Positions 7,042 through 15,487 of a stretch of DNA of 32,536 bases are shown here, piece after piece. The notes beneath the pieces are model-generated. The model saw only the letters and a list, made by a program, of their open reading frames with translations, did no database searches and had not been told where the DNA came from. The translations under genes were made by a program, and so were the position numbers. This DNA is from Caldilineaceae bacterium (GTDB lineage Bacteria; Chloroflexota; Anaerolineae; Caldilineales; Caldilineaceae), in assembly GCA_019455155.1 (NCBI GenBank), contig JACFMY010000014.1, forward strand, positions 1-32,536. The letters are read 5' to 3'. Numbering within the stretch: the first letter of the stretch is position 1; each line of letters begins with the position of its first letter.

Positions 7042-9294
7042 ATGGCGAAACGTAGATCCAATTCCGATTATGACAACCAGTTTGCGACCAGCGGGTGGAG
7101 GATCCTTCGCGAGAATCTACGCCTGGAGGCGCTGGGTTTGGCCCTGGCTATCTTGGGCCTCTACCTGCTCGTTACTGTCGTACGGTACGTGCCTGCGCGT
7201 GCGGCCGCGCCCTTTTTGACCGTCCTCACCGGCTGGACCGCGCCGCTTGTCGCCTCGTCTCTCGTCGTCATTGGCCTGGTAATTCTCTTTCGCAGGCGCG
7301 CCGGCTACTGGAGCGCTGAGGCGCTTGTCGGCGTCGAGCTGCTGTTGCTAGGGCTAATGGCAGTTACCCATATCGCGGGCCACAGACAACCGGACTGGAA
7401 CGGCCGGCTCGCAGGCGAAGACGGCGGCCTGGTCGGCTGGATGGTGGGCAATATGCTGGTGACGTACCTGGGTTACGGGCTAGCCACCTTCATCGCCATT
7501 AGCCTGGCAGTGGCCGGTCTGGCCATGCTGCTGCGCTACACACCGCTTATCTATGGCGCCGCGGCCGTCGGACGCTGGCTACCGCAGGTGCCTGGGTGGT
7601 GGGCTACCTTGGAGCGCACAGTGCGCCGTGATCGCGACGCAGGCCAGGGGGCCGCGCTGCCCCGTACGCCCAACTTCGTGCCGGCCGCGCCTGAAGCGGA
7701 CAGGGGGCCCGCCAGCGAGCCGGCAGTTGAGACCAAACCGGTGCGCGGCCGCCGCAAGGGCGCCGCGGGCAGCGCAGCGACCAGTCCCGTCCAGCCGGAG
7801 CCGCTACGCCCAACGTCTAAGCGCGCGGAGCCAGCCCCCGCCAGAGCCCCACGACCTGCGGCCAAACTGCCGCCCCATGATTTCCTGCGGCCCGATGCAG
7901 GCGAATATGGCAATGCAGATGTCAAGCTCATGCAGCAGATGATCGTCAGCACGCTCGAGGATTTCAACGTGCCCGTTCGGGTGGTCCACGTGGAGACAGG
8001 CCCAACGGTGACGCAATTCGGCGTAGAGCCGCTATACACGGAAGCAGCTGGCCACAAGCGCAAAGTACGTGTTAGCCGGATCGTGAATCTGGCCGACGAT
8101 CTGGCGCTCGCGCTCGCGGCACCGGCCGTTCGCATCGAAGCGCCGGTGCCAGGCCGTCCCTATGTGGGCATCGAAGTGCCCAACCCCGACAAATCACTGG
8201 TGAGTCTGCGGGGCATCCTAAGCAGCCCCGAGATGCAAAAGGGAGGCGCGTTGGCGTTGGCGCTGGGCCGCAATACGGCTGGCGCACCGGTTGTGATCGA
8301 TCTGACGCGGGCTCCCCATGTGCTGATCGCCGGCGCCACCGGATCGGGCAAGTCAGTCTGCATCAACACGATCATTACGGGACTGCTCATGCAGCATGGC
8401 CCAGAATCGCTGCGCTTTGTGATGGTCGATCCCAAGATGGTGGAACTGCCTGGCTACAACGGCATTCCTCACCTCTATGGCAAGGTCATCACCGATATCG
8501 ACCAGGTGATGGGTGCGTTGACCTGGCTTATGTTGCAGATGGATGACCGCTACCAGATGTTCCGCGATGTAGGCGTGCGCAACATCGACAGCTATAACGC
8601 GCACGTGCGCGGGCAAAAAGGCGGCGAACCCCTACCCTACATCGTCCTGGTCATAGACGAGCTGGCCGATCTGATGATGACCGCAGCGGATGATGTGGAG
8701 CGGCAGATCTGCCGCCTGGCACAGATGGCCCGCGCCACAGGTATCCACCTGATCTTGGCCACACAGCGACCTAGCACGGACGTGATCACGGGGCTCATCA
8801 AGGCCAACTTCCCCACGCGCATTTCCTTTGCCGTCACGAGCCAGATCGACAGCCGTGTCATTCTCGATACACCGGGCGCCGAACGGCTGCTGGGACGCGG
8901 CGATATGCTCCTCATGCGCCCAGACGCGGGGAAACTACAGCGCGTCCAGGGATGCTTCGTGGCCGACGAAGAGATCAACCGGATTGTCTCCTTCTGGAGA
9001 GCGGACGACGGCAGCGCTCAAAGGGCAAAGGCCGCACCCTGGATGGGTATTCTCGACCAACTGGACAATGAGAGCGAGTTCATCCAGGATGCCATGGACG
9101 TCTTGCGCGGCATGCGCACGTGCAGCACCAGCATGCTGCAGCGCAAGCTCAACATTGGCTATCCAAAGGCAGCCCGGCTCATGGAAGAGCTGGAAAAGTT
9201 GGGGGCCGTGGGGCCAGATTTGGGTGGTGGCCGGGGACGCGAGGTGCTCCTGGAGAGCGACGAGGACGAGGCTGACGAGGACGAGACGCTTTAG
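7042..9294 (+). CDS. ftsK: DNA translocase FtsK/SpoIIIE
   Basis: This 750-residue ATP-driven DNA pump should act at the division septum to clear and segregate the chromosome terminus. Four membrane helices occupy roughly residues 30-170. A low-complexity linker rich in Pro, Ala and Arg runs to ~270. The alpha and beta motor domains follow, with Walker A 'GATGSGKS' (K437) and Walker B 'IVLVIDELADLMM' (D539). The C-terminal winged-helix gamma domain ('GMRTCSTSMLQRKLNIGYPKA' region) recognises oriented chromosomal sites in known FtsKs. It ends in an acidic tail 'ESDEDEADEDETL'. The linker is short compared with E. coli FtsK, as in SpoIIIE. The frame runs further upstream over the HAD gene, but the ATG at 7042 begins a natural basic N-terminus. 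The RBS is weak. Confidence 0.95.
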   Translation: MAKRRSNSDYDNQFATSGWRILRENLRLEALGLALAILGLYLLVTVVRYVPARAAAPFLTVLTGWTAPLVASSLVVIGLVILFRRRAGYWSAEALVGVELLLLGLMAVTHIAGHRQPDWNGRLAGEDGGLVGWMVGNMLVTYLGYGLATFIAISLAVAGLAMLLRYTPLIYGAAAVGRWLPQVPGWWATLERTVRRDRDAGQGAALPRTPNFVPAAPEADRGPASEPAVETKPVRGRRKGAAGSAATSPVQPEPLRPTSKRAEPAPARAPRPAAKLPPHDFLRPDAGEYGNADVKLMQQMIVSTLEDFNVPVRVVHVETGPTVTQFGVEPLYTEAAGHKRKVRVSRIVNLADDLALALAAPAVRIEAPVPGRPYVGIEVPNPDKSLVSLRGILSSPEMQKGGALALALGRNTAGAPVVIDLTRAPHVLIAGATGSGKSVCINTIITGLLMQHGPESLRFVMVDPKMVELPGYNGIPHLYGKVITDIDQVMGALTWLMLQMDDRYQMFRDVGVRNIDSYNAHVRGQKGGEPLPYIVLVIDELADLMMTAADDVERQICRLAQMARATGIHLILATQRPSTDVITGLIKANFPTRISFAVTSQIDSRVILDTPGAERLLGRGDMLLMRPDAGKLQRVQGCFVADEEINRIVSFWRADDGSAQRAKAAPWMGILDQLDNESEFIQDAMDVLRGMRTCSTSMLQRKLNIGYPKAARLMEELEKLGAVGPDLGGGRGREVLLESDEDEADEDETL

Positions 9295-9360
9295 CGACGC
9301 GGCTTGTCCCAAGGTGCCGGAGCATGAACGGAGTGCCGCCAGAGACGACGAATAGAACGC

Positions 9361-9388
9361 AGGCCGCCGGCTGGTCGCGCGGCGGCCT
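9361..9388. terminator. Bidirectional terminator-like hairpin between convergent genes
   Basis: AGGCCGCCG (9361-9369) pairs perfectly with CGGCGGCCT (9380-9388) around a 10-nt loop. It lies midway in the 125-bp gap where ftsK and the minus-strand gene converge. The U-tract is poor on both sides. Confidence 0.5.
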
Positions 9389-9419
9389 TGCTATTCCATA
9401 CTTGGGCTATGCTGCCGGC

Positions 9420-9902
9420 TTAGCTGACAGTGGCCGGAATGCGGGCGAACTCATCCAGGAAGATGGTGCGATCTTCCGCGTCGGCGATAGCGTGGCCGAG
9501 CGCGGCGGCTCGGGCGTACGCGTCGGCATGTAGGTCACGATCCCCGGCCGCGGCCCCCGCATGGGCAAGCACAGCATAGGCAAAACCTCGATCCCAATCA
9601 ACCCCATCATGCGGATTGGCATCGAAAAAGGCGAGGCAGCGCCAGGCATGCTCCAGCGCCAGCCGGCTATGGCAGAGCAAAGCATGCACATGGGCTAGCG
9701 CGACATCTGCCCGCGCCCCATTAAGCGGTGTGCCCACCTCCGCCCAGTGATAGGCCGCTGCATACGCGGCGTTGAGCATCGCCTGATCTTCCTCCGCGGT
9801 ACGGGTTGCCTGGGCTGCCAGATCCCACGCTTGATTGTTGGCATCGACTGCAAAGTGGCGGTGCCAACGCGCGATTTCTTCGCTGGCGAGCCGGTTCTCC
9901 AT
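9420..9902 (-). CDS. Conserved hypothetical protein, TPR-like helical
   Basis: This 160-residue soluble, nearly all-helical protein is rich in Ala, Trp and His. Its regular helix-pair pattern (for example 'AYAAAYHWAEVGTPLNGARADVALAHVHALL') resembles a small tetratricopeptide-like fold. I recall similar proteins in many bacteria, annotated only as hypothetical, sharing the opening 'WHRHFAVDANN' and the closing 'ADAEDRTIFLDEFARIP'. No catalytic motif is visible. The start ATG is preceded by AAGGGGG about five bases upstream. It is transcribed alone, with the repeat element 9978-10098 upstream. Function unknown. Confidence 0.75.
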   Translation of the reverse strand: MENRLASEEIARWHRHFAVDANNQAWDLAAQATRTAEEDQAMLNAAYAAAYHWAEVGTPLNGARADVALAHVHALLCHSRLALEHAWRCLAFFDANPHDGVDWDRGFAYAVLAHAGAAAGDRDLHADAYARAAALGHAIADAEDRTIFLDEFARIPATVS

Positions 9903-9948
9903 AATACGCCCCCTTCTACATGACAGGACACGCGCGCGCCAGACACCT

Positions 9949-9966
9949 ATACAAGCACATTTGTAT
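9949..9966. promoter_or_regulatory. Small operator-like dyad ATACAA-N6-TTGTAT
   Basis: Perfect 6-bp arms with a 6-bp spacer lie about 50 bp upstream of the minus-strand hypothetical gene, where its promoter is expected. On that strand the TTGTATAGG segment resembles a -10 region. Weak evidence only. Confidence 0.25.
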
Positions 9967-9977
9967 GATAAAGAATT

Positions 9978-10098
9978 AGTGCTCTGTCAATCGTCATTCT
10001 TTAGCCATCCGGTAGTAACGAATTTATTCGTTCTTCACCTGTCCACAGCGACTAAAGTCGCCACTACCGAACGCAAGTTTGATGATTGACAGACCACT
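9978..10098. repeat. 121-bp nested inverted-repeat element (MITE/REP-like)
   Basis: The outer arms are 19 bp (9978-9996 and 10080-10098) and match at 17 of 19 positions. Inside, CGGTAGT (10010-10016) pairs with ACTACCG (10063-10069). That stem encloses two perfect hairpins: AACGAAT-tt-ATTCGTT (10017-10032) and GCGACT-aa-AGTCGC (10048-10061). The whole folds as a cruciform or a multi-branched RNA. Hairpins of the type GCGACT..AGTCGC followed by 'ACTAC.GAAC' are, as far as I recall, dispersed in several bacterial genomes, including Chloroflexota. It sits between the hexosaminidase gene end and the start of the hypothetical gene and has no coding capacity. Confidence 0.6.
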
Positions 10099-10118
10099 AG
10101 CGCAAGACGGAAGCACCC

Positions 10119-11597
10119 CTAGGCCCACGGCACCTGCGGCGAGCGATAGTAGTTCACCCCGAACGCCGCTAGCCGGGGTCCGTGCTGGGCGAGTCGCGCG
10201 CGGTATTCGTCCCAGGAGCGGCCCGCCCGCGGGGACCAGCCCGTTTCCGCCAGGCCGGGCAGCCGCGGGAAAGTCATGAAATCAATGGCATCTCGCCTCG
10301 TAATCGTCTCCGTCCACAGGGCCCCCTCGATGCCGGCGATAGCCTCTTCGCCCAAGCCAGCCAGCACCGCGGCCGGATCCCATTCGTAGGCGTCGCGCAC
10401 TTCCACAAAGCCAGCCCATTGAAGCCCCCATTCCGTCGTGGCATCGTACTTCATATCCAGGTAGGTCTTGGATGCCGGCGACATGATGATCGATGCGCCC
10501 TGCTCGACCGCGTGTAGCGTCGCCTCAGACTGGGCTGGGTCAACAAGCCAGTGCTGGATCACTGTCGCTGGCAGCAGCGGGATGCGGCCCATCTCCTGCC
10601 AGCCCACAGCCCGCTTGCCATGCTGCTGGACAATGGCCTGGGCCTGCGCAAGAAAGCGCTGGTAATCCGCCGCTGAGGTGGCAGCCGCCTCATCACCGCC
10701 GAGATGAATGTATTCGCCAGGTGTCAATGCGGCAAGCTCGCGTACGACGTCGTCGACAAAGCGGTAGGTGATCTCTTTCTCGGCACAAAGGGTACTGAAA
10801 CCCACTTCTGTCCCGGTATAGAGGTCACGCGCTCTGCCATCGCAGCTGAGCTCGGCATACGACGCCAGCGCGGCATTCGTGTGCCCGGGCATGTCGATCT
10901 CCGGCACTATCGTGATGTACCGCTGCGCCGCGTAGGCAACAATAGCGGCATAGTCCTCCTGGGTGTAGTAGCCACCCGGCCCGCCACCCACTTGTGTGCT
11001 GCCGCCATGGATCGTGAGCTGTGGCCAGGATTTGATCTCGATACGCCAACCCTGGTCATCCGTGAGGTGGAGATGAAAGCGGTTGAGCTTGTAATAGGCC
11101 AGGAGATCGATGAAGCGCTTGATGACATCGACGCCAAAGAAATGGCGAGCAACATCGAGCATCACGCCGCGCCAGGCAAAGCGCGGGTAGTCACGGATGG
11201 CGCAGGCGGGGATCGGCCAGGGGCCAGGCTGCGCAGTGGACGCTTCGATGGCGGGCGGGAGGAGCTGGCGCATCGTCTGGACGCCGTGGAAGAGACCGGC
11301 TGGCCGCGGCGCGGCTAACGTGACCCGCTCCGGCGTCACCGTTAGTGTGTACCCCTCAGCGCCGAGTTCCGGATCGTCGCCGCCCATGGTCAGTTCGATC
11401 GCGCCAGGGTGTGGCGCGTTGCCGGCAGCCACGACGGGTAGAGCAAAACCGGTGGCTTGCTGCAATTGCTCTGCCAGATATTGGCCATTGGCCAATATCT
11501 CCGGCTCGGCTGGCGCGACGCGAATTGAAGTAGAGGCTGACAACACGAATTCGCCGTCTCGCCTGACCACCGATACAGGTTTAGGAATGATATTCAT
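10119..11597 (-). CDS. Beta-N-acetylhexosaminidase, glycoside hydrolase family 20
   Basis: This 492-residue enzyme removes terminal beta-linked GlcNAc or GalNAc from oligosaccharides by substrate-assisted catalysis. An N-terminal GH20b alpha/beta domain (~1-130) precedes the catalytic barrel (~140-480). Visible motifs are 'RGVMLDVARHFF', 'LHLTDDQGWRIEI', 'IDMPGH' and the catalytic pair D302-E303 in 'HLGGDEAA'. There is no signal peptide, so it is probably cytoplasmic and acts on imported glycans or recycled cell-wall fragments. The start ATG gives the usual 'MNIIPKPVSV' opening, with a weak RBS. An odd 25-bp palindrome (11476-11500) lies in the coding region of the N-terminal domain. The gene seems to be transcribed alone. 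Confidence 0.93.
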   Translation of the reverse strand: MNIIPKPVSVVRRDGEFVLSASTSIRVAPAEPEILANGQYLAEQLQQATGFALPVVAAGNAPHPGAIELTMGGDDPELGAEGYTLTVTPERVTLAAPRPAGLFHGVQTMRQLLPPAIEASTAQPGPWPIPACAIRDYPRFAWRGVMLDVARHFFGVDVIKRFIDLLAYYKLNRFHLHLTDDQGWRIEIKSWPQLTIHGGSTQVGGGPGGYYTQEDYAAIVAYAAQRYITIVPEIDMPGHTNAALASYAELSCDGRARDLYTGTEVGFSTLCAEKEITYRFVDDVVRELAALTPGEYIHLGGDEAAATSAADYQRFLAQAQAIVQQHGKRAVGWQEMGRIPLLPATVIQHWLVDPAQSEATLHAVEQGASIIMSPASKTYLDMKYDATTEWGLQWAGFVEVRDAYEWDPAAVLAGLGEEAIAGIEGALWTETITRRDAIDFMTFPRLPGLAETGWSPRAGRSWDEYRARLAQHGPRLAAFGVNYYRSPQVPWA

Positions 11598-11932
11598 TTT
11601 GTTGGTCCAGACTAACTATGAAGATGATTGGGTTTCCCACGCTGACACGGCTATGGGGGAGCACACTGACGGCAAGAGAATCAAGCTCCAGAACTGTGCA
11701 GACAGCCAACCGCGGCGCCAGGTCAACACCAACCAGCAGTGCCACATCGATGGCCCCTGCACGTTACTGCCGGTCAGGTGCTCGCTGTCACCAATGATCT
11801 TGCATCCACAGGGGGGAATCAGGCAAATCTTGCGGGCCGGCCATTAGGAAATGGCGCCCGGGAACCAGCTGCGTAGCCGTTTCGCACGGGCGCCTGATGC
11901 GGGCTGCCGCGGATCTTGCGCTGTGGAGCCAG
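11598..11932. other. 335-bp gap between the hexosaminidase start and the MOSC gene end
   Basis: It should hold the hexosaminidase promoter on the minus strand, but no clear box pair was found. A frame on the minus strand is open for about 70 codons (with 'IPPCGC') but has no good start or RBS and is not called. A hairpin at 11834-11859 is listed separately. Confidence 0.5.
11834..11859 (-). terminator. Hairpin downstream of the MOSC gene
   Basis: GGGC plus GCCATT (11834-11845) pair with AATGGC plus GCCC (11850-11859), with a 2-nt bulge and a 4-nt loop. It lies about 75 bp after the MOSC stop on the minus strand. The U-run is absent. Confidence 0.3.
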
Positions 11933-12592
11933 TTACGCCCGGGCGACCTGGTTCAGCCGGGCCAAAAGAATCCGCTTCCAACCCGGAAACAGCTCGGGTA
12001 CATCCAGCATTTGCTGCGCTACGTCGACCTCGAGCTCGCCGTGCACACTGCGATTGGTCCGCTCAATGGTCAGTTCCGGGTAGACACGCTCTACGAGCCG
12101 CAGCTCCTGGCCACGCTGGACAATACCTGGCTCCAACACGCGGAGATACCAGCCTGTTCGCATGGTCTCTTTAGTCCGCTGCAAGAAACCGGGGAGCTGT
12201 ACCTTGCGCTCCTGCTTCCAACATGGATAGCGCGGGGCTGTGACCTGGACACGCGCGCTCCCTACTGCATAGATATCGCCAATGCAGACGTCGGCCTCCA
12301 CCGCGTCCGTCACGGTCCAGTTTTCGCCGACACTGCCCGGCCCCAGCGCGCGGCCTGTGCCAGCCAGCGCGTACAGATCGTTCCAGTAGGCATAATGGGC
12401 CAAGGGATGGCAACAGACTGCTTGGCCTGGCGTCCCATGGTTCTTGACATCTGCCACCTGATCCCCGGCCAACCCTTCCAGTGTCAGCTCAATGGGACCA
12501 TCAACCGGCATGCGAAAGATGGCCGAGTGCCAGCTCCCTTCTCCATCTTCGATCGTACGTGGTTGGCCGACCAGCAAAGTATGGATTTGCAT
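11933..12592 (-). CDS. MOSC domain protein, YiiM-like
   Basis: This 219-residue cytoplasmic protein carries a MOSC domain, the sulfur-carrier domain also found in molybdenum cofactor sulfurases and in YiiM/YuaD proteins that detoxify N-hydroxylated bases. Visible features are 'LEGLAGDQVADVKNHGTPGQAVCCHPLAHY', read in two parts, then 'LGPGSVGENWTV', 'IGDIYAVGSARVQVTAPRYPC' and a helical C-terminal tail of YiiM type. The Cys in 'RYPCWK' is at the position expected for the conserved MOSC cysteine. AAAGGA lies about seven bases before the ATG. It follows the membrane-protein gene by 41 bp, so it may be co-transcribed with it. The substrate is not known. Confidence 0.88.
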   Translation of the reverse strand: MQIHTLLVGQPRTIEDGEGSWHSAIFRMPVDGPIELTLEGLAGDQVADVKNHGTPGQAVCCHPLAHYAYWNDLYALAGTGRALGPGSVGENWTVTDAVEADVCIGDIYAVGSARVQVTAPRYPCWKQERKVQLPGFLQRTKETMRTGWYLRVLEPGIVQRGQELRLVERVYPELTIERTNRSVHGELEVDVAQQMLDVPELFPGWKRILLARLNQVARA

Positions 12593-12633
12593 CTCGTGTC
12601 CTTTAGCTTGCAGCAGTTTAATCAGAGTTATTG

Positions 12634-13629
12634 TTATGTGGAGCGGTCATGCTGTGTCCGCACAACGAGCCGCCCGCGCAGCTGCGTGATCCCCGCGGCG
12701 ATGGCAAAACCCAGGAGCCACGCCGCCAGCTGCAGGATCCAGTTACGCGTGAAGTAGTTGTCCATGTCGGTAATGTAGTAGTAGCCATCTGTGAAACCAA
12801 TGTGATGGACCAGCGGCAAGAACAGATAGGCCACACACAGGGCAGCCGCGAACAACGCCCATGCAGGCGGGCCAGCAACCCGGCGTCGCCAATAGAACAA
12901 CGTCAGCGCCAGGGACAGTGTGAAGGCGCCTGCCAGCCCGACCCCGATGGCGACAACGGGCCACTGGATCCCGCGCTGTAGCAGGCCACCTACACGCTCC
13001 ACAATCGACACCAGGAACATAACCGCAGCCACAGACGCACCATCTGCGAACAACAGAAAAAGCGCCGGGAGCCCCTTGGCCGCAACTTGGGCAGGCCACA
13101 CGGCCAGCGCCATGGCCACAATAGCCGCCCCTGTTACCTGGGCCGCATACCCAGGGGGCAGGACAGGATCGTTCAGCGTCATCGTTAGGGCAGGAATACC
13201 AACCAATAGCGGCAGCAACATCGCCCCACACACATGGCGCCAGGCCGGCGGCCGGTAGCCGGGCCGCAGCCGGGCCGCCAGCCAGATGACCAGCGCATAG
13301 AGTATCATGACGCCGCCCCCAGCGACCAATCCAGCCATCCAATAGCGGCTGCTTGTCACCGGCGAGAAGGGCGAAGTGTCGGGCACCAACGGGCCCATGT
13401 CATGGAAATAGAGAAAGATGCGATAGCGATCCGCAACGCCAAACCAGTAATAGAACAGGAGCAGTACAGCCGCTGCTAGCGGCAGGGCATGCAGCAAGGC
13501 ATGCCGCCAACCCTGCAGTGCCGGCGCCGTTTCAGCCTTTTTCATCCGGATCAGGTCCCTGGTCAGATGCAATACCCAATTGTCGCCACCCTCCAAAGCC
13601 CAGGCGCGAGGAAGCTTACCGGACGCCAT
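12634..13629 (-). CDS. Integral membrane protein of unknown function (about 8 TM helices)
   Basis: This protein of up to 331 residues has about eight hydrophobic helices, near residues 48-65, 96-119, 133-152, 166-184, 187-210, 224-248, 257-279 and 297-317. It has no recognisable transporter or enzyme motif. A polar loop after TM7 ('HHIGFTDGYYYITDMDNYFTR') is rich in aromatic and acidic residues and could face the outside. The start is uncertain. ATG at 13629 adds a 28-residue soluble leader without RBS, while ATG at 13545 gives 'MKKAETAP' and a more ordinary N-terminus. It lies upstream of the MOSC gene on the same strand. I do not recognise the family. Confidence 0.7.
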   Translation of the reverse strand: MASGKLPRAWALEGGDNWVLHLTRDLIRMKKAETAPALQGWRHALLHALPLAAAVLLLFYYWFGVADRYRIFLYFHDMGPLVPDTSPFSPVTSSRYWMAGLVAGGGVMILYALVIWLAARLRPGYRPPAWRHVCGAMLLPLLVGIPALTMTLNDPVLPPGYAAQVTGAAIVAMALAVWPAQVAAKGLPALFLLFADGASVAAVMFLVSIVERVGGLLQRGIQWPVVAIGVGLAGAFTLSLALTLFYWRRRVAGPPAWALFAAALCVAYLFLPLVHHIGFTDGYYYITDMDNYFTRNWILQLAAWLLGFAIAAGITQLRGRLVVRTQHDRST

Positions 13630-13698
13630 TCTGTGTTCTGAACAACGCCTTGCCCTGCCGCCTGCTGCTTCTCCGTTTTCTGTCCGTTGCCACGCTGC

Positions 13699-13717
13699 GC
13701 CCAGGGTAAGCCTGGGC
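13699..13717 (-). terminator. Hairpin downstream of the methyltransferase gene
   Basis: GCCCAGG (13699-13705) pairs perfectly with CCTGGGC (13711-13717) around a 5-nt loop, some 37 bp after the methyltransferase stop. A small extra stem (13734-13738 with 13747-13751) lies in between. No U-tract. Confidence 0.3.
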
Positions 13718-13753
13718 CGGCACAGTGGTTGGCCCGTCGTTTCCAGGACGGCA

Positions 13754-14455
13754 CTACCCTGCGGCGCTAGTTGCTACGCCTAGTGCAGGCGCGTCCCAGT
13801 CTTCGGCGCGGGTAGGTACAGTCCCAATGGTGATATGGACGGCGGACCAGGGACCATAGTCGTGGCGTTCCACCGCAAGGCCACGCGCCGCCATCAAGGG
13901 ACGCTCGTCCCGCATATAATCTCCCAACGTCTCCCAGGCTCTAGCCAACATGTGGGCTACCTGATTTCCGTCCAACGCTTCACCAGCATCGACGATGAGG
14001 ACGCGGCCGCCCGGCCGCGTTACGCGCACCATCTCGTCCAGGGCGCGTCCGGCGTCCGCGACGGCGCTAAAGAAAAATGTAGAGCAGACGGCGTCAAAGG
14101 TAGCTGCTGGCCACGGCAGTGCATTGGCATTGGCCACACACAACACCGGGATCATGCCGCGCGACGCCAGCCGCCGCGCCGTGAGCCGCGCCATGCCGTA
14201 GGCCAGATCCACGCCCGCGACGCGGTAGCGCGGCGCCAGCTCAACGTGCAGGCGCCCAGTGCCGAACCCGATTTCCAGGACACGGCTGCCCGGTGCAGGC
14301 AGGTGGGCCAGCACGCGGCGACGCAGGCGATGGGCCGCGTTGCCGGTAAACCAGTCCACCCCGTCATACCACAATGCAAAGCGGTCATACACACGGTCCC
14401 AAAAGCGCCGCTGGATCGCCTCGCGCCGGCCTAGATCACTCATCACCGGTTCCAT
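13754..14455 (-). CDS. Class I SAM-dependent methyltransferase (UbiE/Methyltransf_11 type)
   Basis: This 233-residue cytoplasmic methyltransferase has SAM-binding motif I 'VLEIGFGTGRLH' at residues 59-70. An acidic residue ends strand 2 in 'VAGVDLAYGM'. Motif 'ANALPWPAATFDAVCSTFFFSAV' (here in one run of the post-I region) and 'VTRPGGRVLIVDAGE' complete the fold. The N-terminal 'RFWDRVYDRFALWYDGVDW' is typical of UbiE-like lipid or quinone methyltransferases, but the substrate cannot be assigned. An internal ATG at 14443 is an alternative start. It runs in the same direction as the DUF6544 and HEAT genes upstream, with a 128-bp gap. Confidence 0.85.
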   Translation of the reverse strand: MEPVMSDLGRREAIQRRFWDRVYDRFALWYDGVDWFTGNAAHRLRRRVLAHLPAPGSRVLEIGFGTGRLHVELAPRYRVAGVDLAYGMARLTARRLASRGMIPVLCVANANALPWPAATFDAVCSTFFFSAVADAGRALDEMVRVTRPGGRVLIVDAGEALDGNQVAHMLARAWETLGDYMRDERPLMAARGLAVERHDYGPWSAVHITIGTVPTRAEDWDAPALGVATSAAG

Positions 14456-14583
14456 TTGTTTTCATTCCCAATCATCACTCCGCGGCGGCCGGCACGGCCA
14501 TCTAGCAGAGACCAGCTCGCCAGGTTTGTCTGCCGCCGGCGCCGATGAGAGCTCAACCGTCCCGCGGCCGACTTCGTATGCAC

Positions 14584-15480
14584 CTAACAAGGCGCTGTGA
14601 CATGGTATTGAATCTCACGGACCTCGATCTGTACATAGGGAAATTCGCCCTCTTCCAAGTGCCAGACAGCCTGGCCGCGCACAGGGATGCGGATACCTTG
14701 AAACTCCTCGTGCGCTTCGGCAACGGTAGACCAGCGGCGCAGAACAAAGCGATTGCCTTCATAGCGGTAGCGTTGGGCTTCCATCCTGGCACAATCACCC
14801 TCGGCATCGAAAGTGAAGAGCGCGGCGGCAGTCACGGCGCCATAATGGATGGTCGCGCGGGCCGTATGCTCATCCACCGCCTGCCAGGTAATATAGGGCG
14901 TGATGGCCGCATGCGGCACCCACATGATCCCATTCAGATAGCGCACCAACGCGCCCTGGTCCATTTCCGGGCCACGGGCATCGGTCATCGTGAACAGGGA
15001 CAACGCTTTGACCAACATGTGACCGCGCCCGCGGAAATAGCGATCGCGGGCCTCAGCCAGGAGCAGCGGCGCCAGCGGCCATTGCGCATGCCAGACAAGG
15101 CCCGGGCGTTGGGTTGTATAATACTCGACAGCCGAAAACGGCAGCCAGGGTCGCTGGGCGCCAGTGCGCAGACTCCCTCTCTGGCAGATCCGTGCAGCGA
15201 GCGGGTCTTGCCTATCCACGACGCCCGCGCGGTGAAGCCAGCGTTGCACAGGGGCAGGCAACGCAGCAATTTCCTTCTCCGTGATCGTGGCCGGCGTCTG
15301 GGCATGCAAGCCTGCAAGGAGCGCTTCCACCTCGCGGCGCACCGTGCGTCCAAATAGATAGCGGGCGCCGGTCTGGGCCAGGCAAATGAAAAGCAGCCCG
15401 GCGATCGCCAACTGCATCATGAGTCTCAGCAGATTCCTCACCGCGTGCGTCTCCTTTCCGCGTATCAGCGACAGCTGCAT
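14584..15480 (-). CDS. DUF6544 family protein, single-TM
   Basis: This 298-residue protein has one N-terminal membrane helix (~17-40) and a soluble part that matches the DUF6544 pattern as I know it. Examples are 'LPAPVQRWLHRAGV', 'WLPFSAVEYYTTQRPGLVWHAQ', 'ARDRYFRGRGHMLVKALSLF' and 'DQGALVRYLNGIMWVPHA'. The function of the family is unknown; the beta-rich domain is probably outside or membrane-attached. It starts 7 bp after the stop of the HEAT-repeat gene, with AGGCGG as RBS overlapping that stop, so the two form an operon and are probably translationally coupled. Confidence 0.75.
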   Translation of the reverse strand: MQLSLIRGKETHAVRNLLRLMMQLAIAGLLFICLAQTGARYLFGRTVRREVEALLAGLHAQTPATITEKEIAALPAPVQRWLHRAGVVDRQDPLAARICQRGSLRTGAQRPWLPFSAVEYYTTQRPGLVWHAQWPLAPLLLAEARDRYFRGRGHMLVKALSLFTMTDARGPEMDQGALVRYLNGIMWVPHAAITPYITWQAVDEHTARATIHYGAVTAAALFTFDAEGDCARMEAQRYRYEGNRFVLRRWSTVAEAHEEFQGIRIPVRGQAVWHLEEGEFPYVQIEVREIQYHVTAPC

Positions 15481-15487
15481 AGACCGC

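Noticed and set aside
11600-11840. Minus-strand open stretch with 'IPPCGC' between the hexosaminidase and MOSC genes
   Set aside because: No start codon with RBS and no family resemblance; it is also where the hexosaminidase promoter should lie.
14545-15357. 270-codon plus-strand frame opposite the DUF6544 gene
   Set aside because: The minus-strand product matches DUF6544 and is operon-linked; the plus frame is a shadow.
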